Notes: generated by a model not told the origin, from the sequence alone. A stretch of 59,837 bases of DNA from Pontiellaceae bacterium (GCA_016937945.1 JAFGVP010000171.1:1-59837); one strand, 5' to 3'; counted from the stretch's first letter, positions 42,557 to 51,736 are shown. Translations and numbers: made by a program.

Positions 42557-44326
42557 ATGGTTTCCCGTATTCATTCAAAACTGCTGATGCTCCTGCTTTG
42601 TTTGCTGGGAGCGGGCTGTGCGACGGTTGCTCCTCGCGACGACGGGGTGAAGTACAAAGTGAAGATTGACGGCGCAGGGTGGGCGCTCGGCAGGGCGATC
42701 GAGGAATCGACGGCGACCTGCAAGTTTCGAAGCTATCCGCCATCCACGGTCGGACAGTTGAAATACCGGATGCAGCAGGATGAGTCGACGATTCTGGAGC
42801 TGTTGGAGTCGCATGGCTATTATGCCGGCCGGGTCCGTTTGTCGGTTAATGAGACGAAAGATCCCATGCGGGTCGACATTCAGGTCCGACGCGGCGATCC
42901 ATTCACCTACAGGCAGGTAAAGCTGCTGATTCAGGGGCTTCCGGATAAATCCCTTACACGGATTCATTCGCGTCTTCGTGAAGGACAGCGTGTTGTGGCC
43001 GCCGAGGTATATGCGGAGGAGGAACGCATTCTGGATGTGATCCGCAGCCGGGGATATCCGTTCCCGAAACTGGTCCGGCGCACGGTGGATGTCGATAGGG
43101 AACAGGGCGCGGTGGATCTGATGATGGAGTTTGATCCCGGTGAATCTGCCGTGTTTGGTCCCGTGCGGATTGAGGGACTGGTTGATCTGAAGGAGCAGTA
43201 CATTCGTCGGCAGGTTCCTTGGGATGTCGGAGATCCTTATGACAAGGAATCGATGGCGCGGTTTGAGCGGCGGCTGCTGGGTTCAGGCCTTTTCTCATCT
43301 CTTCAGGTTGATCTGGATTCGACACCTGGAGAGGACGGGCGCATGCCGGTTGTGGTTCAGGCCACCGAGCGCGATAAGCGAACGATCCGCCTTGGTGCCA
43401 GTTATTCCGATGTCGGGCCCGGCGGCAAGGGGCAGTGGGTGCAGCGCAGTCTCTTCGGCGGCGGTGAACGGCTGGATCTGGCGGTTGCATGGAATCCGGT
43501 CAAACGCTCGGGAGCCGGTCGTTTCACGCGTTCGGGTTTTCTGGATGCACGGCAGTCGCTGGTGGTGGATCTCGATGCCACCAAGGAAATGTCGGATGCG
43601 TATGATTCCACGCGGGGAAGCATTCAGGCGATGGTTCTTCGGGATCTGACTCCGCGAATTCAGGTCGGGCTGGGGTCGGGCTACAAGCAGTCCCGCGTGG
43701 AACAGCTGGATATGGACGAACAGTATTCCCATGTCTTTTTTCCGGTGCAGGCCATTTATGACAACCGGGATAATCGTCTCAATCCGGTGCGGGGGATGCA
43801 GGTAATCGGCCATAGCGCTTTCTTTGAAGATTTGCGGGGATCGCAGTCGTTCCTTAAAACAGAGCTTGAAGGGCGACACTATGCCATGCTCTGGGAGCGC
43901 CAGCGCCTGTCGAGTGCACTGCGGCTTTCCATGGGAAGTCTCGACGGCGCGGCGATCGAGGCGGTACCGGCCGACGAACGGTTTTATGCCGGCGGCGGGG
44001 GATCGGTACGGGGTTACGAATATCAACAGATCGGTCCGCGCCGGAATGATGTTCCGCTGGGAGGGGATAAGCGGATTGAGTTCTCTGCAGAGCTCCGCAT
44101 GCAGCCGGGACCGCGGCTGGGCTATGCCGTTTTTCTGGATGGCGGAACCGTGTATAACGAGTCGATGGGCGACTATGAGCGCTCGTTGCGTTATGGCGCC
44201 GGCGCGGGGATACGCTGGTTTACCGGCATCGGTCCGCTTCGTGCGGATGTGGCCTATCCGTTGAATCCCTCCGCCGGGCAGGTGGAACGGTTGCAGTTTT
44301 ATATCAGTCTGGGGCAGGCATTCTGA
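42557..44326 (+). CDS. TamA-like Omp85-family outer membrane protein
   Basis: A 589-residue outer-membrane protein from ATG 42557. The signal ends in a lipobox-like MLLLCLLGAGCATV. Residues 60-280 contain about three POTRA-like repeats (KYRMQQDESTILELLESHGY, then EVYAEEERILDVIRSRGYPF), and the C-terminal 320 residues form an Omp85/bacterial surface antigen barrel ending FYISLGQAF, with the family motif FYAGGGGSVRGYEYQQIGPR. It is translationally linked to the TamB-like gene by a 1-base overlap (TGATG), which makes the TamA role more likely than BamA. A TTG 87 bases upstream could give a longer protein. Confidence 0.88.
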   Translation: MVSRIHSKLLMLLLCLLGAGCATVAPRDDGVKYKVKIDGAGWALGRAIEESTATCKFRSYPPSTVGQLKYRMQQDESTILELLESHGYYAGRVRLSVNETKDPMRVDIQVRRGDPFTYRQVKLLIQGLPDKSLTRIHSRLREGQRVVAAEVYAEEERILDVIRSRGYPFPKLVRRTVDVDREQGAVDLMMEFDPGESAVFGPVRIEGLVDLKEQYIRRQVPWDVGDPYDKESMARFERRLLGSGLFSSLQVDLDSTPGEDGRMPVVVQATERDKRTIRLGASYSDVGPGGKGQWVQRSLFGGGERLDLAVAWNPVKRSGAGRFTRSGFLDARQSLVVDLDATKEMSDAYDSTRGSIQAMVLRDLTPRIQVGLGSGYKQSRVEQLDMDEQYSHVFFPVQAIYDNRDNRLNPVRGMQVIGHSAFFEDLRGSQSFLKTELEGRHYAMLWERQRLSSALRLSMGSLDGAAIEAVPADERFYAGGGGSVRGYEYQQIGPRRNDVPLGGDKRIEFSAELRMQPGPRLGYAVFLDGGTVYNESMGDYERSLRYGAGAGIRWFTGIGPLRADVAYPLNPSAGQVERLQFYISLGQAF

Positions 44327-46953
44327 TGAGCAGAAGACGTCATCGATTTTTGCGGGGGGCAGGATTCTTTCTGTTTCTGTTGATCGTGTTCCTCGTTTTT
44401 TTACAGACGCCCTGGGGCAAAGGAATCGTCGCCGGCTCGATCGCCCGGGCATTGAATCATCCGGGTGAACTGGAAGTTGAGATCGGGCGGATCAGCGGTT
44501 GGATCCCTGCGCAGGTGATGATTGATCAGGTGGAGGTGTCGGATGCTTCCGGCAAGTGGCTTTCCATCAGGGGGTTGCAGGGGCGCTGGTTATTGCTGCA
44601 GCTGTTCCGGAGAGAAGTCCATCTCGGTCGGTTGCATGCGGACGAAGTGTCGCTGCTTCGTCTGCCTTCAATGAAATCAGGAGCCTCCGGATCGAGTGAT
44701 GGCTTCGGGATGACCGTCCGGCTGGAACAGTTTTCGGTGGATCATCTTCTGCTCGACAGGGGCTTGGCCGGGATGCCGTTGGAGTATTCGGTTCATTCGG
44801 GAAATATGTCGTTGGCGAATGGCGTGTTGTCCGGCGTGTTCTCGATTGATGGAGACGCCGTTGGTCGAGTGACGCTTCACTCGGAGCCTGATCCGGGAAG
44901 GACACCGCAGTTGGCTCTGCTGGCGGAACTCGATAAGCTCAATAAGCCGTCGTTCGGAATGGATCATGTTTCCGTGCGTCTCGACCTGCTTCGGAATGCT
45001 GATGGTATCAATGCGACGCTGAACACTCATTTTGCCCGCAATGGTGTTGCCGGAGATCTTTCAGCCGGGCTGGTCTATACGGGGGGGCTGCTTGAAATCA
45101 AGGACGGCCGATTTGAAGGGGGCGGTTATACGGCAAACGGGGATATTTCGCTGGGTTTTGACGAAAAACAGATATTCGTCGAAATCGACCTTTCCGCAAC
45201 TGATGCGCAGAAAATGCCGTACACCCTTTCGGGCCGCGGCGGAGTGGACCGATCCGGGGCCTCGTGGCTGGTTTATGCAGAACAGCTCGAGGTGGTTGTA
45301 CTGGATGTGGTCCGGATGACCATGTCGGGACAGATGACTCCCGAACAAATGGATGTGGACCTCCGGCTTGACGAGTTTGAGGTCGAGCGGATCCCGCTCA
45401 AATGGGCCGCGCCGTTTGTGGGCCGTGCCGGAGGAAATGTATCCCTCAAGGGAGCGCCGGCCGCGCCGGTTCTTGCTGGAAGAATTAATGTCTCCCGGTT
45501 CGGTCCCTCGGCCCGTACGCTGAATGAATTGCCGAAGCTGGATGGGCATGTGTCGATTCGCGTTGAAGACGGAACTTTGTCGGCATCAACTTCCATCGAA
45601 AATTTTACTCCCGGCTATCTGTCGGCGTCGGCGGTCATGCCCTGTGCTCTGTCGATTCTTCCTTTTCAATGTTCGGTTGATCCGGCGATGGGCGGCGGAG
45701 TGCTCGATTCAGTTCTGGATCTCGAGGTCTGCAACGGGCTGGCCATCCTGAACAACCAGCGGATAAGCGGCATTTTTTCGAGTGAGCTGATCTGGACCAA
45801 CGGGGTTCCGGATGGTTCTGTGAATGTTGAAAAGGGCAGTTATGAAAACTATTCCACGGGCATCGCTTTCACCGAGCTGCAGGCGGTGCTGGACATCCTT
45901 CCGGATGGTTTTTCTGTAGAGCAGGCGACGGCGTCCGATGGTGTGGGCGGATCGGTCCGGCTTTCCGGGGGCATGAAGGACAAGACCCTCGACCTGCAGC
46001 TTGACCTGTCGCATGCCGGGCTGGTCCGGCGTCCGGATGCGGAGGCGACGCTTTCGGGACGGTTGGCGATTGCCGGCGACTGGGCTCGTCCGGTGGTCAG
46101 CGGAAATCTGCAGGTGGATCGGGCGGATCTGTTGCCGGATAACATGATGGCCGCGAAGCCGGTGCTGCTCGAAGGCTATGATGCCGATGCGGAGCGAAAC
46201 GTATCCCGATCAAAGAAGGCGGTTCGTTCCATTCCGGTCGGACTGGATGTGACGGTTGAGTTGTTGGATCAGGTGTATGTCTCGGCCTCGCTGATTGATT
46301 CGGTGTGGGGCGGCACATTGCATTTTCAGGACACGCCGGAAGGATTGGCGATCAAGGGGCGGATGGTTCCTCGCAGGGGGTATGTTGATTTTATCGGGAA
46401 AAAGTTCCGCTTTACCGATGGGTCGGTTGATCTCGAGGGAACGGCCGGCGGTCGCCCCGTGCTGAATAACCTGACGGCCGAATTTGAGCGGTCCGATATT
46501 ACCGCCCGTCTGGTTCTCAACGGAAGCGTCAGCAATCCCCAGTTTCAGCTTGATTCGACGCCGGCGCTGCCGGATGACGAAATTCTCTCGCAGGTTCTGT
46601 TCAAGCGCGATGCCGGAACGATTTCGCCTTATCAGGCGATTCAGATTGCGACTGCTGCCAGACAGCTGACCGATGGGTTGAGCGGTCCGGGATTCATTTA
46701 TCAATTCCGGCATGCTATCGGTATGGATACGTTCGAAATCCGCGAGGCGGCAAATGAAGGGGACGGGTCATCGGTGGCGGCCGGAAAATACCTGACGCCG
46801 GAACTGTATATCGAGGTCAGTTCATCCTTTGGATCGGAAGCCCAGACCGATATGACGATCGAGTATGAAATTGATCGCCATTTCTCGGTGGAAACCAGTG
46901 CCGGACCCAGTCTGCGACCGGGAATCGGCCTGAACTGGAAGACCGATTATTGA
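44326..46953 (+). CDS. tamB: TamB-like translocation/assembly module protein (DUF490)
   Basis: An 875-residue protein with one N-terminal membrane segment (FLRGAGFFLFLLIVFLVFLQ) and a long beta-rich AsmA-like body; the DUF490 domain is in the last 350 residues (MVPRRGYVDFIGKKFRFTDG, then LPDDEILSQVLFKRDAGTIS and ISPYQAIQIATAARQLTDG). TamB-type proteins span the periplasm and either aid autotransporter assembly or carry phospholipid to the outer membrane. It is shorter than E. coli TamB (1259). It forms a two-gene unit with the TamA-like protein. Confidence 0.9.
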   Translation: MSRRRHRFLRGAGFFLFLLIVFLVFLQTPWGKGIVAGSIARALNHPGELEVEIGRISGWIPAQVMIDQVEVSDASGKWLSIRGLQGRWLLLQLFRREVHLGRLHADEVSLLRLPSMKSGASGSSDGFGMTVRLEQFSVDHLLLDRGLAGMPLEYSVHSGNMSLANGVLSGVFSIDGDAVGRVTLHSEPDPGRTPQLALLAELDKLNKPSFGMDHVSVRLDLLRNADGINATLNTHFARNGVAGDLSAGLVYTGGLLEIKDGRFEGGGYTANGDISLGFDEKQIFVEIDLSATDAQKMPYTLSGRGGVDRSGASWLVYAEQLEVVVLDVVRMTMSGQMTPEQMDVDLRLDEFEVERIPLKWAAPFVGRAGGNVSLKGAPAAPVLAGRINVSRFGPSARTLNELPKLDGHVSIRVEDGTLSASTSIENFTPGYLSASAVMPCALSILPFQCSVDPAMGGGVLDSVLDLEVCNGLAILNNQRISGIFSSELIWTNGVPDGSVNVEKGSYENYSTGIAFTELQAVLDILPDGFSVEQATASDGVGGSVRLSGGMKDKTLDLQLDLSHAGLVRRPDAEATLSGRLAIAGDWARPVVSGNLQVDRADLLPDNMMAAKPVLLEGYDADAERNVSRSKKAVRSIPVGLDVTVELLDQVYVSASLIDSVWGGTLHFQDTPEGLAIKGRMVPRRGYVDFIGKKFRFTDGSVDLEGTAGGRPVLNNLTAEFERSDITARLVLNGSVSNPQFQLDSTPALPDDEILSQVLFKRDAGTISPYQAIQIATAARQLTDGLSGPGFIYQFRHAIGMDTFEIREAANEGDGSSVAAGKYLTPELYIEVSSSFGSEAQTDMTIEYEIDRHFSVETSAGPSLRPGIGLNWKTDY

Positions 46954-47035
46954 GTTTTTGTCGGTTCTTAAATGCCTGGTTTTGTTGGGTATTAATTAAA
47001 TCCATAAATGCTTACCGTTTTTTCAGTAAATTCGC

Positions 47036-47064
47036 TTGACGGATAAAGGAGTCATCTTTTATAG
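47036..47064 (+). promoter_or_regulatory. Promoter of the Rrf2-cysK unit
   Basis: TTGACG at 47036-47041 and TTATAG at 47059-47064 with a 17-base spacer, in A+T-rich sequence 44 bases before the rrf2-type gene. The gene has AAGGAGACC as its ribosome binding site. If autoregulated, the operator would lie here. Confidence 0.6.
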
Positions 47065-47107
47065 GTGATGAAAGTAATAATAAATTCACGGTTTAAGGAG
47101 ACCTCGC

Positions 47108-47545
47108 ATGAAATTATCGACCAAGGGACGTTATGCCACTCGTATCCTTCTTTGCATATCCCGCCTGCAGGGAGATCAGCCCGTACCGAAGAAAAAAATT
47201 GCGGAGCAGGAAGGCATATCCACCGATTATATTGAACAGATTATTGTGCCGCTGAAGAACGCCGGACTGGTTAACAGTGTCCGTGGACTGCGCGGTGGGT
47301 TCCGTTTGGCGAAGAGCCCGGAAAACATCACCATCTACGATATTCTGTCGGCTTCAGAAGGGGACATCAATCTCGTAGGCTGTCTGGCCGAAGGCTGCAG
47401 CCATTCCGATGCCTGCGTGGTACAGCGCGTATGGCAGGGCGCCAGCAATGTGCTGCGCGAATACTTTTCCAAGATCACGCTCAAGGAACTGCACGATGAT
47501 TATGACAAGCGTGCCTCGAGCCTTCCGATCATGTTCAATATTTAA
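47108..47545 (+). CDS. Rrf2-family transcriptional regulator
   Basis: A 145-residue winged-helix protein: [20 protein letters not shown], then [40 protein letters not shown]. Three cysteines in [16 protein letters not shown] (C-x4-C-x5-C) match the positions used for Fe-S cluster binding in IscR and NsrR. It lies 14 bases before cysK and probably shares its transcript, so it may tune cysteine synthesis or Fe-S supply, as CymR does in Firmicutes. It could equally regulate itself and remote genes. Confidence 0.9.
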   Translation: MKLSTKGRYATRILLCISRLQGDQPVPKKKIAEQEGISTDYIEQIIVPLKNAGLVNSVRGLRGGFRLAKSPENITIYDILSASEGDINLVGCLAEGCSHSDACVVQRVWQGASNVLREYFSKITLKELHDDYDKRASSLPIMFNI

Positions 47546-47559
47546 AGGAGCTTCTCACC

Positions 47560-48486
47560 ATGCCGATTTTTAACAATATTACAGAAACCGTGGGGAATAC
47601 CCCGCTTGTAAAACTCAACCGCATCACGGAAGGCCTTCCGGCGACCGTGGCGGTCAAACTGGAATCCCGCAATCCGCTTTCCAGTGTGAAGGACCGTATC
47701 GGGGTTGCAATGATCGAGGACGCCGAAAAGAAAGGGCTGATCAAGCCCGGTTCCACGCTCATTGAGCCGACCAGCGGCAACACCGGCATCGCCCTTGCAT
47801 TCACGGCGGCGGCCAAGGGATATAAACTGATTCTGACCATGCCGGAAAGCATGAGCATCGAGCGCCGTCGTCTGCTTCAGGTGCTGGGGGCCGAGCTGGT
47901 CCTGACTCCGGCGGGCGAGGGTATGCCGGGCGCGATTCGCGCGGCTGAAGCGCTGGTGGAAAAGGATCCGGATGCGATCATGCTGCAGCAGTTTGATAAT
48001 CCGGCCAATCCCGCGATTCATCGTCGGACTACCGCGGAAGAGATCTGGAACGATACCGACGGTAAGGTCGATGTTTTTGTGGCCGGCGTGGGCACGGGTG
48101 GCACGTTCAGCGGTGTTTCCTCGGTGCTTAAGGAAAAGAACAGTGCCGTCAAGGCCGTGGCTGTTGAGCCTGAAAAATCGCCGGTGATTTCCGGCGGTCA
48201 GCCCGGTGCACATAAGATTCAGGGAATCGGCGCCGGATTTATTCCGAACAATCTGGATACCAGCCTGATTGACGAAGTGTTCAAGATTAATGGGGATGAT
48301 GCCGGCGCAATGGCACGTCGTCTGGCGAAGGAAGAGGGGATTCTCTGCGGAATCTCGGCCGGTGGTAATGTGTATGCCGCCGTGGAGCTGGCCAAGCGAC
48401 CGGAAAATGCCGGGAAGCTGATCGTGACCGTGATCTGCGATACTGGAGAACGCTATCTCTCGACCTGGCTCTTTGAAGATAACTAG
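47560..48486 (+). CDS. cysK: Cysteine synthase A (O-acetylserine sulfhydrylase)
   Basis: A 308-residue PLP enzyme that makes cysteine from O-acetylserine and sulfide. The Schiff-base lysine is in [20 protein letters not shown], the substrate loop in [20 protein letters not shown], the phosphate loop in [16 protein letters not shown], and [15 protein letters not shown] closes the domain. Start follows AAGGAGCTTC. A perfect hairpin terminator follows. Upstream is the Rrf2 regulator gene, 14 bases away. Confidence 0.96.
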   Translation: MPIFNNITETVGNTPLVKLNRITEGLPATVAVKLESRNPLSSVKDRIGVAMIEDAEKKGLIKPGSTLIEPTSGNTGIALAFTAAAKGYKLILTMPESMSIERRRLLQVLGAELVLTPAGEGMPGAIRAAEALVEKDPDAIMLQQFDNPANPAIHRRTTAEEIWNDTDGKVDVFVAGVGTGGTFSGVSSVLKEKNSAVKAVAVEPEKSPVISGGQPGAHKIQGIGAGFIPNNLDTSLIDEVFKINGDDAGAMARRLAKEEGILCGISAGGNVYAAVELAKRPENAGKLIVTVICDTGERYLSTWLFEDN

Positions 48487-48508
48487 TCGACGCAGTGCCT
48501 GAAGTCTG

Positions 48509-48544
48509 ACGCCGGAACCGCCATGTGCGTCCGGCGTTTTTTTG
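48509..48544 (+). terminator. Terminator of cysK
   Basis: ACGCCGGA / TCCGGCGT at 48509-48516 and 48530-48537, followed by seven T residues. It separates the Rrf2-cysK unit from mutM. Confidence 0.85.
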
Positions 48545-48563
48545 TGAACCGTTTGGAGAAAGC

Positions 48564-49385
48564 ATGCCTGAACTACCTGAAGTCGAAACCATTGCCCGCC
48601 AGCTCCGCGCCCGCGGGATTGAGGGTCGCTGTATCGAGCAGGTCGAAATCAACTGGGAAAAAACGGTGGAGCCGCTGTCCGGCGCCGCATTTTGCGAGGC
48701 ATTGATCGGCAGCACACTCAATACGATTTCCCGATATGGAAAATGGATGATGTTTACGCTCGGGAGCGGCCGAACGATCATGATTCACCTGCGTATGTCC
48801 GGCAGTTTTTCCATGGCGCCGGGAACTCATGACCGGATTATCCTTACGTTGTCCGGCGGCACAAAGGTCTATTTTTCCGATCCGCGTAAGTTCGGGCGCT
48901 GGAAGCTGGTGGATGATCCGGCTCGGATTCTCGGGGCGCTGGGACCGGATGCATTGACAAAAGCGTTTACATTGAAAGGGTTTCGCGAGGCTCTTTCGCG
49001 GCGCAAACGAATTCTAAAGCCGGTGCTGCTGGATCAGACCGTTGTAGCCGGGATGGGAAATATTTATGTGGACGAAGCGTTGTGGGAATCCCGGATTCAT
49101 CCGGAGCGGATTTGCTGTTCGCTCAGCGATGATGAAACTGAATTACTGTACAAGGCGATCCGGCATGTTCTACAGGTCGGCGTAAAAAACCGAGGTACTT
49201 CGCTTGGAGAGGGCCGGAGCAATTATCGGGACGTCGAGGGCGATTCCGGCGGTTACCGGGAAAAGGTGAAGGCTTATGGACGGGGCGGGCGGCCATGCCA
49301 TCGGTGCGGCACATTGCTTGAAAGGCGGGTTGTGGCGCAGCGCGGCACGACTTTCTGTCCGTTTTGTCAGCCTGAAAATGTGTAA
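48564..49385 (+). CDS. mutM: Formamidopyrimidine-DNA glycosylase MutM/Fpg
   Basis: A 273-residue base-excision repair enzyme for 8-oxoguanine and FaPy, with AP-lyase activity. Start ATG 48564 after TTTGGAGAAAGC gives the processed PELPEVETIARQ N-terminus, whose Pro is the nucleophile. The helix-two-turn-helix segment is RILKPVLLDQTVVAGMGNIY and the C-terminal zinc finger has CHRCGTLLERRVVAQRGTTF then CPFC. Length is normal for bacterial Fpg. It lies between the cysK terminator and ahpC, and its oxidative-damage role fits the peroxiredoxin neighbour. Confidence 0.96.
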   Translation: MPELPEVETIARQLRARGIEGRCIEQVEINWEKTVEPLSGAAFCEALIGSTLNTISRYGKWMMFTLGSGRTIMIHLRMSGSFSMAPGTHDRIILTLSGGTKVYFSDPRKFGRWKLVDDPARILGALGPDALTKAFTLKGFREALSRRKRILKPVLLDQTVVAGMGNIYVDEALWESRIHPERICCSLSDDETELLYKAIRHVLQVGVKNRGTSLGEGRSNYRDVEGDSGGYREKVKAYGRGGRPCHRCGTLLERRVVAQRGTTFCPFCQPENV

Positions 49386-49471
49386 ATTCGCAACATAACG
49401 TAATTTTAATATGCCCAAATATCTGCAGGAGAATGATATACAAAAAGGTTAAAAAAGTATCCATATTCCTG

Positions 49472-49499
49472 TTTACAATCCGTACGAAACTGGTACGGT
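49472..49499 (+). promoter_or_regulatory. ahpC promoter with an internal palindromic operator
   Basis: TTTACA at 49472-49477 and TACGGT at 49494-49499 are separated by 16 bases. The inverted repeat CCGTAC / GTACGG at 49480-49485 and 49493-49498, with a 7-base spacer, fills the spacer and the -10 hexamer. A repressor bound there would block RNA polymerase. The motif does not look like a standard OxyR or Fur box to me. Confidence 0.5.
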
Positions 49500-49539
49500 A
49501 TTCATCGTTCTAAGGGAAGAAAAAACAAGGAGTCAGAAG

Positions 49540-50103
49540 ATGATCAAAGTGGGACAAGAAGTACCTAATTTTACAATGGGTGTTTATCATCAGGACGAGA
49601 TCAAGGAAGTGAAGCTTTCCGACTACAAAGGTAAATGGGTCGTATTGGTTTTCTATCCGGCCGACTTTACTTTCGTTTGCCCGACCGAACTGGAAGATGT
49701 CGCCGCACTTTATCCGCAGTTTCAGGCCGCCGGCGCAGAAGTGATCAGCGTCAGCACCGATACCGCTTTCGTTCACAAGGCATGGCACGACAGCTCCGAA
49801 GCAATCGGCAAGGTCGGCTACCCGATGGGGGCAGACCCGACAGGCGCCGTCAGCAAGCTGTTTGATGTTTACATTGACAGCGAAGGGCTGGCTCTTCGCG
49901 GAACCTTTATCATCGATCCGAACGGCGTACTGAAGACCGCCGAAGTTCACGATCTCGGCATTGGACGCAGCGCTGCAGAAGCGTTACGAAAGCTGGAAGC
50001 CGCAAAATTTGTACACGAGCATGGCGATCAGGTTTGCCCGGCAAACTGGAAGCCCGGTTCCGACACCCTTACTCCGGGTCTCGACCTCGTAGGAAAAATC
50101 TAA
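49540..50103 (+). CDS. ahpC: Alkyl hydroperoxide reductase subunit C (peroxiredoxin)
   Basis: A 187-residue typical 2-Cys peroxiredoxin that reduces peroxides. The peroxidatic Cys is in YPADFTFVCPTELEDVAAL and the resolving Cys in HGDQVCPANWKPG. RGTFIIDPNGVLKTAEVHD is also characteristic. AAGGAGTC precedes ATG 49540. No ahpF or thioredoxin gene lies next to it, so the reductant is unknown. A strong terminator follows, and the integrated element begins just past it, leaving the gene intact. Confidence 0.95.
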   Translation: MIKVGQEVPNFTMGVYHQDEIKEVKLSDYKGKWVVLVFYPADFTFVCPTELEDVAALYPQFQAAGAEVISVSTDTAFVHKAWHDSSEAIGKVGYPMGADPTGAVSKLFDVYIDSEGLALRGTFIIDPNGVLKTAEVHDLGIGRSAAEALRKLEAAKFVHEHGDQVCPANWKPGSDTLTPGLDLVGKI

Positions 50104-50136
50104 CTTCCCCTGGTTAGTTAACACACCCCACCCCAT

Positions 50137-50172
50137 GGGGGCGGCCCGCAACGGGCCGCCCCCTTTTCTTTT
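50137..50172 (+). terminator. Strong terminator of ahpC
   Basis: A 12-bp perfect G+C stem, GGGGGCGGCCCG / CGGGCCGCCCCC with a CAA loop, followed by TTTTCTTTT. The integrated element begins just downstream, so this is the last host feature I can place with confidence. Confidence 0.9.
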
Positions 50173-50292
50173 GCGTGCTAGTATATAGCTCAAAATAAAG
50201 GGTTTGTGTGCATTGTTGTTGGTTTGTGTCCCCGTCGTGAAGCCGCTGGAATTCCTGTTTCTATGGCGGATTTGGCTCCGATTTAGGCGCTC

Positions 50293-50323
50293 CGTCGGAA
50301 TATCGTCGGAATCTCCGTCGGAA
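50293..50323 (+). repeat. Three direct CGTCGGAA repeats upstream of the integrase promoter
   Basis: CGTCGGAA occurs at 50293, 50304 and 50316, a spacing of 11 and 12 bases, about one DNA turn. They end 6 bases before the -35 of the integrase promoter. They could be arm-type integrase sites or operators. The rest of the 312-base gap between ahpC and the integrase holds the ahpC terminator and, near 50201-50228, two copies of GGTTTGTGT. Confidence 0.6.
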
Positions 50324-50328
50324 ACCGG

Positions 50329-50358
50329 TTGACCTATTGCGTCTGCAAGCACTATATA
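50329..50358 (+). promoter_or_regulatory. Putative integrase promoter
   Basis: TTGACC at 50329-50334 and TATATA at 50353-50358 with an 18-base spacer, directly after the CGTCGG repeats. The integrase ATG at 50416 has GAAAGGGGACC as its ribosome binding site. Confidence 0.5.
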
Positions 50359-50415
50359 GCATGTCATAGCACTAGGCGAATAACCACACATCAACCACAA
50401 ACGAAAGGGGACCAA

Positions 50416-51711
50416 ATGGGGCTAAGAGCAAGAAACGGCTTCTGGCATTATGAGTTCATGGTGAACCGAAAGGTGTATTCCGGGAACACCAATATCCCGG
50501 CAACAGTAAGAGACAAGCCGAAGGCCAAACGCATCGAGGATGAGGCCAAAGCGAAGGTCAAATCCACGAAGACGATGGAAGACCTTCACCAGTCGGTAAG
50601 ACGCCAGTTATCCAGCGGTGCACAGATCAGCCTGGTGGATGCTTGGGGCGAGTATAAACAAGCCTACAAGAAGAAGCAGGCATCCCCGGCCAAGGAGGCT
50701 TCCTATCTGTCGTTCTGGAATGATTTCGTGGCCTTTCTTGGAGATCGGCACAAAGGTGTTCGATACATGCACGAAGTCACTCCGGGGATGGCCGAGGAAT
50801 ACATGGGTCACTTCCAGAATAATGGTCGATGGGTGAAGGGAAAGACCGCAGCCGACAGAGTGGGGGCATCCACCATCAACACTTGCTTGGATTTCCTGAA
50901 GCGCATCTTCCGGACGTTGCACGACCGCGCTGGACTGGTTGAAAATCCGTTTGTCAACATAGGACGGGTCGAGGCCGACAAAAGGGGCGGGCGGGACATT
51001 TTCACGGAAGATGAGCTCAAGATCATCGCAGAAAAGTCACGCGATGAATATCCCGACATTTACCATCTGTTCATGGTTGGACTATGTACGGGACTGAGGC
51101 GCATCGACGTTTGTCTGCTCAAGTGGAGCGAGGTAAACCTTGAGACCAGAATCATCACCCGTGTTCCCGAGAAAACCAAGAAGAAGGGGGTGTCGGTTAT
51201 GATTCCCATGATGATCCCCGGCTTTTACGAGTACATGGCAAACTTGCCGCAAGATGGCGAGTACGTGAATCCAAGACTGGCGTCGTTGTATATGCGGCAA
51301 TACGGGCCAAATCAAATGACCAACACCCTTAGGAATTTCCTACAGGTTAAATGCGGCTTTAACACGCAGGCAAAGCTGTCTGGTCGCGACCGTGTGGTAT
51401 GCAAGAAAGGTGTCCATAGCCTCCGTCATACCTTTGTCTACCTTGCGGCCAAGTCGGGCATGCCCCTGAATATTGTTCAGGGCATCGTCGGCCATTTAAA
51501 TCAGGATATGACAAAGTTTTATGCCGACCATGCCACGGTTGAGGACAAGCAGATCATGATGAGGGCGATGCCGAACTACCTGGTTGCAGCGCCTACTGCT
51601 GAAATGGGGTTGAGGACCGAGCTTGTAAATGCATTGGTGCGCCAAGTGGGTGAGTTATCAACAGGAGAGCGTAAACTCTTTATGCAAAAAATGCAGGCTC
51701 AACTAGCGTAG
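50416..51711 (+). CDS. Tyrosine recombinase (phage-type integrase)
   Basis: A 431-residue integrase from ATG 50416; an upstream in-frame start at 50329 overlaps the promoter and is rejected. The N-terminal DNA-binding part is followed by a core-binding helical domain. The catalytic domain has Arg in CTGLRRIDVCLLKW (near 227), HSLRHTFVYLAAKSG (His and Arg near 333-336), GHLNQDMTKFYADH (His, and the nucleophile Tyr near 369). All key residues look present, so it should be active. It reads away from the host gene ahpC and in the same direction as the early genes, unlike most temperate phages where int faces the opposite way. Confidence 0.92.
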   Translation: MGLRARNGFWHYEFMVNRKVYSGNTNIPATVRDKPKAKRIEDEAKAKVKSTKTMEDLHQSVRRQLSSGAQISLVDAWGEYKQAYKKKQASPAKEASYLSFWNDFVAFLGDRHKGVRYMHEVTPGMAEEYMGHFQNNGRWVKGKTAADRVGASTINTCLDFLKRIFRTLHDRAGLVENPFVNIGRVEADKRGGRDIFTEDELKIIAEKSRDEYPDIYHLFMVGLCTGLRRIDVCLLKWSEVNLETRIITRVPEKTKKKGVSVMIPMMIPGFYEYMANLPQDGEYVNPRLASLYMRQYGPNQMTNTLRNFLQVKCGFNTQAKLSGRDRVVCKKGVHSLRHTFVYLAAKSGMPLNIVQGIVGHLNQDMTKFYADHATVEDKQIMMRAMPNYLVAAPTAEMGLRTELVNALVRQVGELSTGERKLFMQKMQAQLA

Positions 51712-51736
51712 CTTTAGCACGTTGTAGCTAAAGCTA
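51709..51736. repeat. 10-bp inverted repeat at the integrase stop
   Basis: TAGCTTTAGC at 51709-51718 (beginning with the integrase stop codon) and its exact complement GCTAAAGCTA at 51727-51736, 8 bases apart. It lies just before a second hairpin terminator. It lacks its own T-run, so it may be a binding or attachment-associated site rather than a terminator. Confidence 0.5.

Noticed and set aside
43295-44452. 385-codon frame opposite the TamA-like gene
   Set aside because: Antisense shadow; the plus-strand gene has a complete Omp85 barrel and coupled TamB partner.
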